Shown: one piece after another, positions 35,517 to 44,585 of the stretch
Numbering within the stretch: the first letter of the stretch is position 1
How the letters are laid out: every line of letters starts with the position of its first letter
Source: Sinorhizobium americanum
GTDB taxonomy: Bacteria > Pseudomonadota > Alphaproteobacteria > Rhizobiales > Rhizobiaceae
DNA: 64,000 nt
Direction: 5' to 3'
Assembly (NCBI RefSeq): GCF_001651855.1
Contig: NZ_LNQC01000071.1
Span: 60,703-124,702 of the forward strand
The notes under the pieces: model-generated
Seen by the model: only the letters and a program-made list of their open reading frames with translations
Told to the model about the DNA's origin: nothing
Database searches by the model: none
Program-made: the position numbers and the translations under genes

Positions 35517-36233
35517 GTGATATTGGAAACCGTGCTCCACGCGCCAAGGGACATTGAAGTGAAGCCCAGTCGAGAGCATGCAGTTTTCGCTCTGCCTGCC
35601 TCCTCGGGATCATACCGTCTCAAGCGCATAGTTGAGTGTGCGCTTGGCGGCTTGCTTGTCATCCTCTGTCTACCGCTGATGGTGGTAACGGTGATGGCAG
35701 TTTGGGCGAGCCTCGGTTTGCCGTTGCTCTTCACCCAGACGCGCGCCGGTGCGGACCTGCGAGTCATCACGGTTACCAAGTTTCGAACGATGACGAACGC
35801 GCGCGGACCGGACGGCGCATTGTTGCCGGACCAAATGCGACAGACGGTTGCGACCGCGCTACTGCGCAGGCTTCGCTGCGACGAGCTGCCGCAACTGCTT
35901 GCGGTGTTGGCAGGCGACATGTCGATCGTCGGCCCCCGCCCGCTTCCATTGGCGACGGTCGCGAGCTTCGGCGACCTTGGCCGCCTGCGCTCACTTGTCG
36001 CTCCCGGCATGACGGGCTGGGCGCAGGTGAATGGTAATACGCTGCTGTCGGACGAGGAGAAGATCGCACTTGACCTCTGGTATGTCGCGCATGCCAGTCT
36101 TTGGCTCGATCTGCGAATTCTCCTGTTGACACTGAAGACAATCGTCTTCGGCGAGCGTGTCAACGATATGCATGTAAAAGCCGCCAAGGATTTCCTGCAT
36201 GTCATTCGTGCGGGCCGCAGCCACGGACAATGA
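35517..36233 (+). CDS. Undecaprenyl-phosphate sugar-phosphate transferase (ExoY/WbaP C-terminal type)
   Basis: A 238-residue initiating transferase of the bacterial_transf family. One hydrophobic helix (ALGGLLVILCLPLMVVTVMAVWA, residues 42-64) precedes the catalytic domain with TVTKFRTMTNARG, LRRLRCDELPQLLAVLAGDMSIVGPRPLP and PGMTGWAQVNGN. It places the first sugar-1-phosphate on undecaprenyl phosphate at the inner membrane, starting each repeat unit. Like ExoY it lacks the four-helix N-terminal domain of full-length WbaP. The start is uncertain: GTG 35517 (taken here), GTG 35532 or GTG 35562, the last having AAGGG about eight bases upstream. It follows the ExoF-like gene by 13 bases. Confidence 0.93.
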   Translation: MILETVLHAPRDIEVKPSREHAVFALPASSGSYRLKRIVECALGGLLVILCLPLMVVTVMAVWASLGLPLLFTQTRAGADLRVITVTKFRTMTNARGPDGALLPDQMRQTVATALLRRLRCDELPQLLAVLAGDMSIVGPRPLPLATVASFGDLGRLRSLVAPGMTGWAQVNGNTLLSDEEKIALDLWYVAHASLWLDLRILLLTLKTIVFGERVNDMHVKAAKDFLHVIRAGRSHGQ

Positions 36234-36359
36234 TGTGACAGCGGCGGGACAGGAGGTTCGGTGAGGAGGCGAGGGTCGGCCCCTGGCAGAGGGCGCCTCA
36301 CGCAAACCTAGTCGCCAGGCGGATGCGCGTGGATGGCGGCAGGGTCTCTTGGAGGTTCA

Positions 36360-37046
36360 ATGGACGGTTCGCATTTCTCTTTCGGACGGACATTGGTCGT
36401 CGCGCCGCATCCTGACGATGAGGTGCTGGGCGCCGGCGGGACAATCGCGAAGCTGGCTTCGAAGGGCGAGGAGGTTTTCGTCGCGATTGTAACCGAGGGA
36501 AAGCCGCCGACTTTCGACGCCGCAATCATCGCCAGGACGCAGGCCGAGGCGACGGAGGCACACCGGGCCTTGGGCGTGCGTGAAACCCTTTGGCTGCGCT
36601 TGCCTGCTGCACAGCTCGCGGAAACCGCGCACGCCTCCGTCAACGGCGCACTGCTTGACCTTGTTCGCCGTCTCCGCCCGCAAACAGTGCTCGTTCCCTT
36701 TGTGGGCGACATGCACATGGATCATCAGCTGACCTTCACCTCGGCGCTGGTTGCCTGTCGACCGCACCAGGCTGGGTTTCCGAAGCTGATCCTCGCCTAC
36801 GAAACGCTTTCGGAAACGAACTGGAACGCTCCGTACTTATCGCCGGGCTTTCTGCCGAATTTTTTCGTCGACATCAGCGAGCATGTCGAGGCGAAGGTCA
36901 AGGCAATGCAGCTCTTCGCATCGCAATTGCGCGAACCACCGCACGAGCGCTCCATCGCGGCCCTGCGCGCGCTCGCCACCTTGCGTGGATCGACGGTGAT
37001 GTGTGCTGCGGCCGAAGCCTTCGTTCTGGTTCGACACGTCGTTTGA
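36360..37046 (+). CDS. PIG-L/LmbE-family deacetylase
   Basis: A 228-residue zinc-dependent deacetylase of the PIG-L family. The N-terminal metal motif is VVAPHPDDEVLGAGG (His17, Asp20 in HPDDE) and the second ligand cluster is HMDH near residue 120 (DMHMDHQLTF). Family members remove the N-acetyl group of GlcNAc-linked lipids, mycothiol precursors or antibiotics. Here the likely substrate is an N-acetylated sugar of the repeat unit, giving a free amine for sulfation, formylation or another acylation. The start ATG 36360 follows GGAGG closely. It lies 126 bases after the sugar transferase gene and 91 before the aminotransferase gene. Confidence 0.92.
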   Translation: MDGSHFSFGRTLVVAPHPDDEVLGAGGTIAKLASKGEEVFVAIVTEGKPPTFDAAIIARTQAEATEAHRALGVRETLWLRLPAAQLAETAHASVNGALLDLVRRLRPQTVLVPFVGDMHMDHQLTFTSALVACRPHQAGFPKLILAYETLSETNWNAPYLSPGFLPNFFVDISEHVEAKVKAMQLFASQLREPPHERSIAALRALATLRGSTVMCAAAEAFVLVRHVV

Positions 37047-37137
37047 ACCGCGGACCACCGGCCGCGGCATTGCCCGTCGACATTCGATGCACTCTTTCGG
37101 CCCTGGCCGGAGGCGGTGAAAGGAGCGGGAGGGAAAC

Positions 37138-38325
37138 ATGGGGCGCTGGCCTATCTACGACGAGGAGCAAATCGAGGACGTCGTCTCGGTCCTTCGATCG
37201 GGCGAGGTGAATGCCTGGACGGGACCGCATGTCCGCAACTTCGAGGCGCACTATGAGCGCTTTCTTGGCGTGAAGCACGCGGTGGCCCTGGCGAACGGAA
37301 CCGTTGCGCTGGACCTCGCGCTCTTTGCGCTTGGGCTTCAGCCCGGCGACGAGGTGATCGTTACGCCGCGCAGCTTCATCGCCTCGGCCTCTTCGGTGCC
37401 GATGGCGGACGGGGTAGCGGTTTTTGCCGATGTCGACCGGGACAGCCAGAACATCACGGTAGAGACCGTGAGCGAGAAACTGGCGCCGAAGACCAAGGGC
37501 ATTATCGCCGTCCATCTTGCCGGCTGGCCCTGCGACATGCCGGCGATCATGGAATTCGCCCGCGAAAACGGGCTGTGGGTCATCGAGGACTGCGCCCAGG
37601 CGCACGGCGCCGAAATAGACGGTCGCCCGGTCGGCAGTTTCGCCGACATTGCAGTCTTCTCCTTCTGCCAGGACAAGATAATCACGACCGGAGGCGAGGG
37701 CGGCCTCGTGGCGATGAACGATGACGAACTGTGGAAGAAGGCGTGGAGCCGTAAGGACCACGGCAAGTCCTTCGACGCCGTCTACAACAGAACGCACCCG
37801 CCCGGGTTTCGTTGGCTGCACGAGTCGATCGGGACAAACTGGCGTATGACATCTCTCCAGGCGGTATTGGGATCGCGTCAATTGCGGCGCCTCGAGCAAT
37901 GGCGCAGCATCAGGGCGCAGAATGCTGCCATCCTCGCCAAGGCGGCCACTGAGATAGACGCTCTGCGGACGCCCCTTCCTCCCCGAGGCGTCCAACATGC
38001 CTGGTATAGGTTCTACACGTTCTTGAAGCCGGAGCTACTGATGCCGGGATGGAGCAGGGACCGGATCGTCGCGGAAATCAATAGTGCCGGGGTCGCTTGC
38101 TTCAGCGGCAGCTGCCCGGAGATTTACCTCGAGAAGGCATTTGCGGACTTGAACATGGGTCCAGTTAAGCGATTACCGAGCGCGCGGGAGCTCGGAGAAA
38201 CAAGCCTCGCATTCCTCGTCGATCCGGCTCTCGACACGGCTGCCGTCGGGAGGGCTGCACAGGTTCTCCGCGAGGTCATGGCATGCGCCAGCTCGACGGC
38301 AGAAGCGCGCCGTCGGACATCATAG
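37138..38325 (+). CDS. DegT/DnrJ/EryC1-family PLP-dependent sugar aminotransferase
   Basis: A 395-residue aspartate-aminotransferase-fold enzyme. It shows ALANGTVALDLALFALGL, TPRSFIASASS, VIEDCAQAHGA and the PLP lysine Lys180 in FSFCQDKIITTGGEGG. These enzymes convert a keto-sugar nucleotide to an amino sugar with glutamate as donor. The 4,6-dehydratase at 11753 makes such a keto sugar, and the formyltransferase-like gene at 21963 could act on the product. ATG 37138 follows AGGAGCGGGAGG. It lies downstream of the PIG-L gene in the same direction. Some DegT members are dehydrases; Lys180 argues for the transaminase group. Confidence 0.93.
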   Translation: MGRWPIYDEEQIEDVVSVLRSGEVNAWTGPHVRNFEAHYERFLGVKHAVALANGTVALDLALFALGLQPGDEVIVTPRSFIASASSVPMADGVAVFADVDRDSQNITVETVSEKLAPKTKGIIAVHLAGWPCDMPAIMEFARENGLWVIEDCAQAHGAEIDGRPVGSFADIAVFSFCQDKIITTGGEGGLVAMNDDELWKKAWSRKDHGKSFDAVYNRTHPPGFRWLHESIGTNWRMTSLQAVLGSRQLRRLEQWRSIRAQNAAILAKAATEIDALRTPLPPRGVQHAWYRFYTFLKPELLMPGWSRDRIVAEINSAGVACFSGSCPEIYLEKAFADLNMGPVKRLPSARELGETSLAFLVDPALDTAAVGRAAQVLREVMACASSTAEARRRTS

Positions 38326-38371
38326 TTCCGCAGGAACGAATTGAGGAACGGGCAACAAACCCTTGGTCCTG

Positions 38372-39607
38372 CTACCTATGTTGATCCACGTCGGATCCGT
38401 CTTTTTGCAGCATCGTGCTCGGGCAAACGCCGTCGCAGCTAATGGCGCGTCTCTCGGAAGCCGCCGCCTTCATTTCATCCCACAGCGCCGATGCGGTTCT
38501 TGCGAAAGCTTTATACCCGGTTTCGAACGGATGGCCGTCGCTGTCAGGGTAAAAGCGTTGCCCGGCCAGGATAGCTTCCTGCAAAGCGTCGGCAGTTGCA
38601 GCAGCGGCGCTGCGATGCGGCAGATCGAGCCGGTCGGCGATCTGCCGGATTTTTTCCTCGAGCGCAATCTGCGTTTCAACGCTGGCGATGAAGCCAGGTT
38701 CGGCGGTTGCGAGCTGGTCACGACGGCGCAGATATTCGTAGATCACCCGCTCTTTTGTCGGAAGCACCAAAAGTCCGACCCGGCCGCGCCCTCGATCAGC
38801 CCAATCGGTCGCAAAGCGCTCAAAATCCGCCAGCATTGCTGCGACCTCGGGCGAGCTCAGATCGGCCATCCGAGCATCTTCGTCGACATAGCGCTTCGAC
38901 ACTGGCGGACATCCGTCCGGAAAGCGATAGTATTCGGATAATTCCTGATCGCTGGCAGCGAAAAAGCGCGCGTACAAGCTCTTTGCCCGATCCCTGATCG
39001 CGTAATGATAGGCGCTCAAAATCGCGACATTCTCGAAGAGCTTCGTCTTGAGGCTTGCCGATCGGGCCTTGGTGCATTGCGAATGACCTGCGGACTGACC
39101 GATAAGGGCTTGCAGCTGAAGTCGCTTCTGCTCTGCAAGCCAGAAGTCGGACCGTGCGTCCATGATATCGCAAGCGGAAAATACGATCGCGAAGTCGTTG
39201 GCAGGGTAAACGGCGACAATAGCCCCCTTGGCGCCGGCAGCCAGTGCATCGACCACGATCGCGTGATAGGTGTATATGCCGTAGCTGCCGATTCCGAAGT
39301 TGTAGGTGCGTTCACCTGTGATTGCCTCGAAGACCGCCGGCCATGCATTGGCACTTTCGACGTTGTTGCCGTATGTCATCGAATCGCCGACCGCCGCGAC
39401 CTGAAAGCCATGATACGCGCCAGCCAGGTTCCGGAAGCCCTGCTCGTCAACGTCGCCAAGAGCGGGATCGAGGCGATAGCCGTACTTCGCGTCGATATTG
39501 CGATGCGACTGCGTGCCGATCGGAAACGGCGTAAACATGCGCAGCATGGCTTCTCCGGCTCCGAACGCCAGGATCACCGAAACCAGGAGTGCGATCAGGT
39601 TTTTCAA
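38372..39607 (-). CDS. Membrane-anchored SGNH/GDSL-type hydrolase-fold protein
   Basis: A 411-residue protein with one N-terminal signal anchor (NLIALLVSVILAFGAGEAML) and a periplasmic SGNH domain: VGDSMTYGN (Ser), GIGSYGIY (Gly), VYPANDFA (Asn) and DSDGHPFETGYKAF (Asp-x-x-His). It may acylate or deacylate the polysaccharide outside the cytoplasm. The start is TTG 39607, because GGAGG (39614-39618) ends six bases before it; an upstream TTG at 39631 would encode the ribosome site itself. It is convergent with the aminotransferase gene (46-base gap) and divergent from the GT4 gene at 39926. It is only distantly like the SGNH protein at 18024. Confidence 0.83.
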   Translation of the reverse strand: MKNLIALLVSVILAFGAGEAMLRMFTPFPIGTQSHRNIDAKYGYRLDPALGDVDEQGFRNLAGAYHGFQVAAVGDSMTYGNNVESANAWPAVFEAITGERTYNFGIGSYGIYTYHAIVVDALAAGAKGAIVAVYPANDFAIVFSACDIMDARSDFWLAEQKRLQLQALIGQSAGHSQCTKARSASLKTKLFENVAILSAYHYAIRDRAKSLYARFFAASDQELSEYYRFPDGCPPVSKRYVDEDARMADLSSPEVAAMLADFERFATDWADRGRGRVGLLVLPTKERVIYEYLRRRDQLATAEPGFIASVETQIALEEKIRQIADRLDLPHRSAAAATADALQEAILAGQRFYPDSDGHPFETGYKAFARTASALWDEMKAAASERRAISCDGVCPSTMLQKDGSDVDQHR

Positions 39608-39925
39608 GTGCCCCCTCCCGCCTCTTCGCAACGATCAGACGAGATCGCGCTCGCATAGCGATCCGGCTCGCTGTCTACCGTGATCCGGCTACGGCCGGAT
39701 GGCTGCGGTTTTGGAAAGCTAGACGAAGCGGTTAGTATTAGCGCCCCTTCTGCAATTCACAGTTGCTCTGCGAGGGAACGAAACTTGTTGTGCCCCAAGG
39801 AATGCATTTGCGTACTGTCTAGAAATACAAGTGCTTCTATACTGCAAAGTCTTGTTCCCGTAATTTCTACCATGTGTTTAGTGACGCGGCCAGTAGAAAC
39901 CTCAGCATGGGGAGGGTAATTCGGG
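39608..39925. other. Divergent intergenic region
   Basis: About 320 bases between the SGNH gene (minus) and a GT4 gene (plus). It is AT-richer than its surroundings at 39720-39900 and should hold promoters for both. GGGGAGGG at 39909-39916 is the ribosome site of the plus-strand gene. I see no RNA gene or repeat. Confidence 0.35.
39614..39618 (-). promoter_or_regulatory. Ribosome binding site that fixes a TTG start
   Basis: GGAGG on the minus strand within a GGGAGGGGG run, six bases before TTG 39607 of the SGNH gene. It argues against the longer frame opening at 39631. Confidence 0.7.
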
Positions 39926-41104
39926 ATGGACAAAGGTTCAGATTCTGGAGAACTCGCACTGCCGCAGATCGCCGGGGCAAGGATAACGATCGTCGTGCCG
40001 GCCTTGGGCGCGGGGGGTACCGAGCACATCGTCAATCTCGTTGCCAACCATTGGAAAAGCGTCGGGTGCGCGGTGACACTCATCACCCTGGAACGGCCGG
40101 ATGCGCAGCCCTACTACGAGTTTGATCCCGAGATTGACGTCGTCCGCCTGGGCGTACCGCCCCGCAAAGCATCGAAGCTGCGGTCGTCCCTCCTGGTGCT
40201 GCAGCGATTGGGACGCTTGCGGTCTGCCATTCGGCGCACTCGCCCGGATTTCGTCTTAAGTTTTCTGACGCGAACGAATGTCCTGACGCTGCTGGCGATG
40301 ATCGGCTCTACGGTTCCGGTCATCGTCTCCGAGCGCAACAACCCGGCTTCACAGCCCTTCGGGCCGTTTTGGAGGCGGCTTCAGGCAAGCCTATATCCTC
40401 GGGCATTCGGCCTGGTGACGATGACCCAAGGCGCGTTGGATTTTTTTCCATCGAACATTCGCCGAAAGGGCTGGGTCATCGCCAATCCGGTCGACCTACC
40501 GCGGGATTGGCAGAACCGGCGCGGCAAGAACATCCTGGCAGCGGTCGGCCGATTGACCCGGCAGAAAGGCTTCGACCTCCTGCTCGAAGCCTTCGCCAGG
40601 ATTGCCGACACTCATCCCGAATGGCGCCTGGTCATTTGGGGGGAGGGCGATGAACGGCGTAATCTCGAGACCTTGCGCGACACGCTCGGACTGCAGAAGC
40701 GTGTTGACATGCCCGGGATCACCGAACGGCCCGGGCTTTGGATTGAAACCGCGGATGCGTTCGTCCTCTCCTCCCGTTACGAGGGATGGGGAATTGTCCT
40801 GCTGGAAGCCATGGCTGCCGGCTTGCCTGTCGTTTCCTTTGAATGCGAGTGGGGTCCACGGGTCATGATAACGCATGAGAGCGACGGCATACTTGTGCCG
40901 AAGGAGGATGTCGAAGCGCTTGCGAAGGCCCTCGACAGGATGCTTTCCGATCGTAACCTCCGGGAACGACTGGGAAAAAGGGCTGCGGCGAGCGCCCAAA
41001 GGTACAGGCCCGAGCAGGTCCTCGCCGAATGGGATATGCTGGCCGCATGCGTGTTAAAGCAGGATTCGAAGAGGGGTTCGCAGATCTCTGATAATGCAGG
41101 CTAA
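39926..41104 (+). CDS. Glycosyltransferase family 4 (GT4)
   Basis: A 392-residue GT-B transferase. The N-terminal glycine-rich loop is VVPALGAGGTEHIVNLVANHW; the C-terminal half shows LAAVGRLTRQKGFDLLLEAF, IWGEGDERRNLE and SSRYEGWGIVLLEAMAAGLPVVSF, and it has the CEWGPRVMI variant seen in galactosyl- and GalNAc-transferring members. It would add a sugar to the lipid-linked repeat. ATG 39926 follows GGGGAGGG. It is followed after about 200 bases by the MscS gene, which is probably a separate unit. Donor and acceptor are not predictable. Confidence 0.93.
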   Translation: MDKGSDSGELALPQIAGARITIVVPALGAGGTEHIVNLVANHWKSVGCAVTLITLERPDAQPYYEFDPEIDVVRLGVPPRKASKLRSSLLVLQRLGRLRSAIRRTRPDFVLSFLTRTNVLTLLAMIGSTVPVIVSERNNPASQPFGPFWRRLQASLYPRAFGLVTMTQGALDFFPSNIRRKGWVIANPVDLPRDWQNRRGKNILAAVGRLTRQKGFDLLLEAFARIADTHPEWRLVIWGEGDERRNLETLRDTLGLQKRVDMPGITERPGLWIETADAFVLSSRYEGWGIVLLEAMAAGLPVVSFECEWGPRVMITHESDGILVPKEDVEALAKALDRMLSDRNLRERLGKRAAASAQRYRPEQVLAEWDMLAACVLKQDSKRGSQISDNAG

Positions 41105-41307
41105 TCCGCGCTTTGTCGGCCTGCGCCCATGGCAAGGTGACCGGAAGCCGGGCTCTCGCTGTGGCTGCAGCGATCCCGAGCGCCTTTTCGGCCGAGCGCC
41201 GTTGCACTGCCTGTCTGAGCGGCTGGGTTTCCGGCCTGACGCATGCCGCAAATATTTGATACAATTTGCGTTGCGCGATTATCCCGTGCGGTGAGGGGGG
41301 CGTTTCC

Positions 41308-43413
41308 ATGAGTTCGATGTTCAGGCTTGTTGGGCAAGGCGCAGTCCTGGCCCTGTTCGTCTTCGTTCTGCAACTGGGTTTGGGTTCCCGCTCTTCTCTG
41401 GCTGCGCAGGAGGCCGCGGCGACGGCGCCGCCGGCCAAGGTCCAGCAGTTGATCGAGCTGCTGGACGATCCCGAGGTGCGGCAATGGCTTTCCGCCAAGC
41501 AGACCACGCCCCCGTCTGCGGCCGCCACGCCGCCGAGCGGCGTTGCTTCGCAATGGGTTGCGCAAATCAGGAGACATCTTGGCGGCATGCGTGAAGCCGC
41601 CCCGCGGCTGGTTCCCGAATGGATGGCGGCAAGACAGCGCATAACGGCAGACATGGACCAAGGAACAATGCCGATCCTGCGCGGCTTCGGCTTCGTGCTG
41701 TTGGTCGGCTACGGCGCCGAATTTCTTCTGCGCTATTTGCTGCGGCGGAGTGCAAACCGAAGCGCAGGACAGTCTGGGCCAGGCCTTGCGGCCTTTGTTC
41801 GCATTGCGCCCCTCGTCGTCTTTGCGGTCGCGGCGATCGCCGCCTTCGTCCTCGCCGATTGGCCGAGGCAGCTGGAGGCGGCGGTCGCACCGCTCCTGAT
41901 CGCCTGGATCGTAGCGCGCCTGCTGATTGCCGTCGCTGCGGCCATGGCGAAGCCGGCAGATGAGAATGCGGAGGAGGCAGGCGTGTCGCCCGCCGCCGAC
42001 GTGACAAGGTTCTGGTACAAGCGCTTCGTCGTCATGGTCTGTGCCGTAGCGGTCCTGTGGGCAGTCATGGACATGATGCAGGCGCTTTCGTTCCCCCCCG
42101 ACGTCCGGGATCTCACCGGCGCCGGCCTTGGCCTCGTCGTGCTCGGCATCGGCGTCGACACGGTGCTCCGCCGGCCGGCCCAGGAACTGACGGGCGGGCG
42201 GCGTATCCTGCGCAACGCGCTGCTCGTTGCTTTCCTCATCCTGCTGTGGGTCGTCTGGGTTGCCGGCATGAAGGTTCTGTTCTGGCTCGGCGTCTATGTC
42301 CTCGGTCTGCCGCCACTGCTGCGTTTCGTCAGTGCCGCGACGCGGACGATGCTGGTTGCAGAGGCGGCTGACAATGTCCGGGTGATGCGCAATGTGCTGA
42401 TCGACCGCGGGGCGCGGTTCGCCATCATCGCGCTTGCGGCCGCCTGGCTCGCCATCGTCTTCCGCTTCAACGGCAGCGCGATGATGCAGGACGACGTCTT
42501 CAACCGCGTCTTCCGGGGCGTACTTTCCGGGATCGTCATCCTGCTCGCCGCAGATCTGATCTGGCAACTGACGAAGGAGTTCATCAACCTGCACGTCAAA
42601 CGGGCGAGTGTCGACGTCGCCGACCCGGTTCAGCTTGCCCGCGGCATGAGGCTGCGCACGCTGCTGCCGATCCTGCGCAATTTTCTCGCGGCCTTCATTG
42701 CCGTCGTCGCCGGCATGATGGTGCTCTCCGGCCTCGGCGTCGAAATCGGCCCGCTGATCGCCGGCGCCGGCGTCTTCGGCGTCGCGATCGGCTTCGGCTC
42801 GCAGACGCTCGTCAAGGACATCATCAGCGGCATCTTCTACATGATGGACGACGCCTTCCGGGTCGGCGAATACATCCAGAGTGGCAGCTATATGGGAACG
42901 GTCGAATCCTTCAGCATCCGCTCCGTCAAGCTGCGCCATCACCGGGGGCCCGTGTTCACCGTGCCTTTCGGCTCGCTCGGCGCCGTCCAGAACATGAGCC
43001 GCGACTGGGTCATCGACAAGTTCATGATCAACGTCTCCTACGATGCCGACGTGGCCAAGGTGAAGAAGGTCGTGAAGGGCATAGGTGCTGCGCTCCTCGA
43101 GGATGAGGAACTCGGGCCGCTGATCATCGAGACCGTCAAGATGAAGGGCGTCGAGCAGTTTGGCGACTACGGTATCACCCTGAGCTTCGCCATGACGACC
43201 AAGCCAGGTCACCAGACCCAGATCAGGCGCCGGGCTCAGGCGATGATCAAGGAGGCGTTTGACGCCAACGGAATCAATTTTGCCTCGCCGACCGTTCAGG
43301 TCGCCGGTGACGAGGGGCAAGCGACCGCCGCCGCCGCGGCGACCCGGGATGCCATCGAGAAGAAAAAGGCGGCTCTGGCCGCGCAGCAAGGAGGGGAGGC
43401 CGCGGCCGAGTAG
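41308..43413 (+). CDS. Large MscS-family mechanosensitive channel
   Basis: A 701-residue membrane protein. A signal peptide (GAVLALFVFVLQLGL) and a periplasmic region are followed by about ten helices and the MscS pore and beta domain: PLIAGAGVFGVAIGFGSQTLVKDIISGIFYMMDDAFRVGEYI, here quoted in part as the hallmark AGVFGVAIGFGS and VKDIISG, then KLRHHRGPVFTVPFG. The C-terminal cytoplasmic part ends in an alanine-rich tail. Such YbdG/MscK-like channels release solutes on membrane tension, or act as gated pores. ATG 41308 follows GAGGGGGG. It appears to be a stand-alone gene among polysaccharide genes; a role in osmotic adaptation fits a capsule locus but is not shown. Confidence 0.94.
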   Translation: MSSMFRLVGQGAVLALFVFVLQLGLGSRSSLAAQEAAATAPPAKVQQLIELLDDPEVRQWLSAKQTTPPSAAATPPSGVASQWVAQIRRHLGGMREAAPRLVPEWMAARQRITADMDQGTMPILRGFGFVLLVGYGAEFLLRYLLRRSANRSAGQSGPGLAAFVRIAPLVVFAVAAIAAFVLADWPRQLEAAVAPLLIAWIVARLLIAVAAAMAKPADENAEEAGVSPAADVTRFWYKRFVVMVCAVAVLWAVMDMMQALSFPPDVRDLTGAGLGLVVLGIGVDTVLRRPAQELTGGRRILRNALLVAFLILLWVVWVAGMKVLFWLGVYVLGLPPLLRFVSAATRTMLVAEAADNVRVMRNVLIDRGARFAIIALAAAWLAIVFRFNGSAMMQDDVFNRVFRGVLSGIVILLAADLIWQLTKEFINLHVKRASVDVADPVQLARGMRLRTLLPILRNFLAAFIAVVAGMMVLSGLGVEIGPLIAGAGVFGVAIGFGSQTLVKDIISGIFYMMDDAFRVGEYIQSGSYMGTVESFSIRSVKLRHHRGPVFTVPFGSLGAVQNMSRDWVIDKFMINVSYDADVAKVKKVVKGIGAALLEDEELGPLIIETVKMKGVEQFGDYGITLSFAMTTKPGHQTQIRRRAQAMIKEAFDANGINFASPTVQVAGDEGQATAAAAATRDAIEKKKAALAAQQGGEAAAE

Positions 43414-43487
43414 ATCGGGGCAGGGGGCGCCGCGGCCTGCCGGTCCGTGTTGACATCAGGAGGAGAAGACGGGATAGCTCGCGGCGC

Positions 43488-44585
43488 ATGAGGATCGCCT
43501 TCTACGCGCCGCTGAAGTCCCCGGATCATCCTGTCCCCTCTGGCGACAGGCAGATGGCGCGCATGCTAATCGAGGCACTCAGGCTGTGCGGACATGAGGT
43601 CGAGATCTCGTCGCAACTGCGCGCCTATTCACGCGAAGCATCGGATGCGGCCTATCTGGATCTGAGCAAGCAAGCGGAGGCGGAAATCGCCCGGCTTCGC
43701 CGGAAGTGGGCGAGCGGGGGCCCGCCGGACGCATGGTTCTGCTACCATCCTTATTACAAGTCCCCTGATCTTATCGGGCCTGCTCTGGCCGGCGGATTTT
43801 CCATTCCCTATGTGACGGCCGAAAGCTCCTATTCTTCGCGTCGCAATGAGGGGGCGCGGAAGCTTGCCCAGGAGGCGATCGCAGCCGGCGCAAGACAGGC
43901 GGCGGTGAACATCTGTTTTACCGCGCGCGACCGCAAAGGGCTCGAAGAGGCGATACCGGAGGGGCGATATGCCATGCTGCCTCCCTTCATCGACGCAGCG
44001 CGATTTGAGGGAACGCCGCGGAAGATGCAGGGCGCGGCCCGCCTGATCGCGGTCGCCATGATGCGCCCCGGCGACAAGATGGACAGCTACAGGATGCTCG
44101 CGGCCGCGCTCCAACTGGTCGTCGACATACCCTGGACGCTGACCGTCGTCGGCGACGGCCCGGCGCGCGCGGAGGTGCAGCAGGCGTTCGCAGCATTGCC
44201 GGCGGAGCGGCTCGCCTGGGTCGGCGAAAATGCGCCGGAAGCGGTGGCAGACCTGCTCTTTGCGAGCGACCTCTATGTCTGGCCGGGATGCGGCGAGGCT
44301 TACGGGCTTTCCTATCTGGAGGCGCAGGCGGCCGGCCTGCCGGTTGTGGCGCAGGCGACCGCCGGCGTCCCTGAGGTCGTCAGAAATGAGGAGACCGGGC
44401 TGCTAACCGCGGCGAGCGACATCGCGCATTTCGCCGAAGCCATCCGACGCTTGCTCGGTAACGCTGCCATGCGCGCGGAGTTCGGCAGCAGGGCGCGCCG
44501 TTTCGTGCTCGAGGAGCGCTCGCTCACGGCCGCTGCTCAGCGTCTGGAGACGATTTTCGGCGCGTTTGTCAGGAGGGCAGGATGA
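43488..44585 (+). CDS. Glycosyltransferase family 4 (GT4)
   Basis: A 365-residue GT-B transferase. The N-terminal half (RIAFYAPLKSPDHPVPSGDRQMARMLIEAL) and the C-terminal WVGENAPEAVADLLFASDLYVWPGCGEAYGLSYLEAQAAGLPVVA, seen here as the motif CGEAYGLSYLEAQ, mark a GT4 enzyme. ATG 43488 is preceded by CAGGAGGAGAAG at about 25 bases and has no closer strong site. Its stop overlaps the start of a polysaccharide deacetylase gene (ATGA at 44582-44585), so the two are coupled and may work on the same sugar or glycan. Donor and acceptor are unknown. Confidence 0.9.
   Translation: MRIAFYAPLKSPDHPVPSGDRQMARMLIEALRLCGHEVEISSQLRAYSREASDAAYLDLSKQAEAEIARLRRKWASGGPPDAWFCYHPYYKSPDLIGPALAGGFSIPYVTAESSYSSRRNEGARKLAQEAIAAGARQAAVNICFTARDRKGLEEAIPEGRYAMLPPFIDAARFEGTPRKMQGAARLIAVAMMRPGDKMDSYRMLAAALQLVVDIPWTLTVVGDGPARAEVQQAFAALPAERLAWVGENAPEAVADLLFASDLYVWPGCGEAYGLSYLEAQAAGLPVVAQATAGVPEVVRNEETGLLTAASDIAHFAEAIRRLLGNAAMRAEFGSRARRFVLEERSLTAAAQRLETIFGAFVRRAG

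Noticed and set aside
34289..36301. 670-codon minus-strand frame across the ExoF-like and sugar transferase genes
   Set aside because: Antisense to two conserved genes; translation lacks any family motif.
41101..43389. 762-codon minus-strand frame across the MscS gene
   Set aside because: Antisense shadow of a clear channel gene; translation is Asp-, Arg- and His-rich with no domain.
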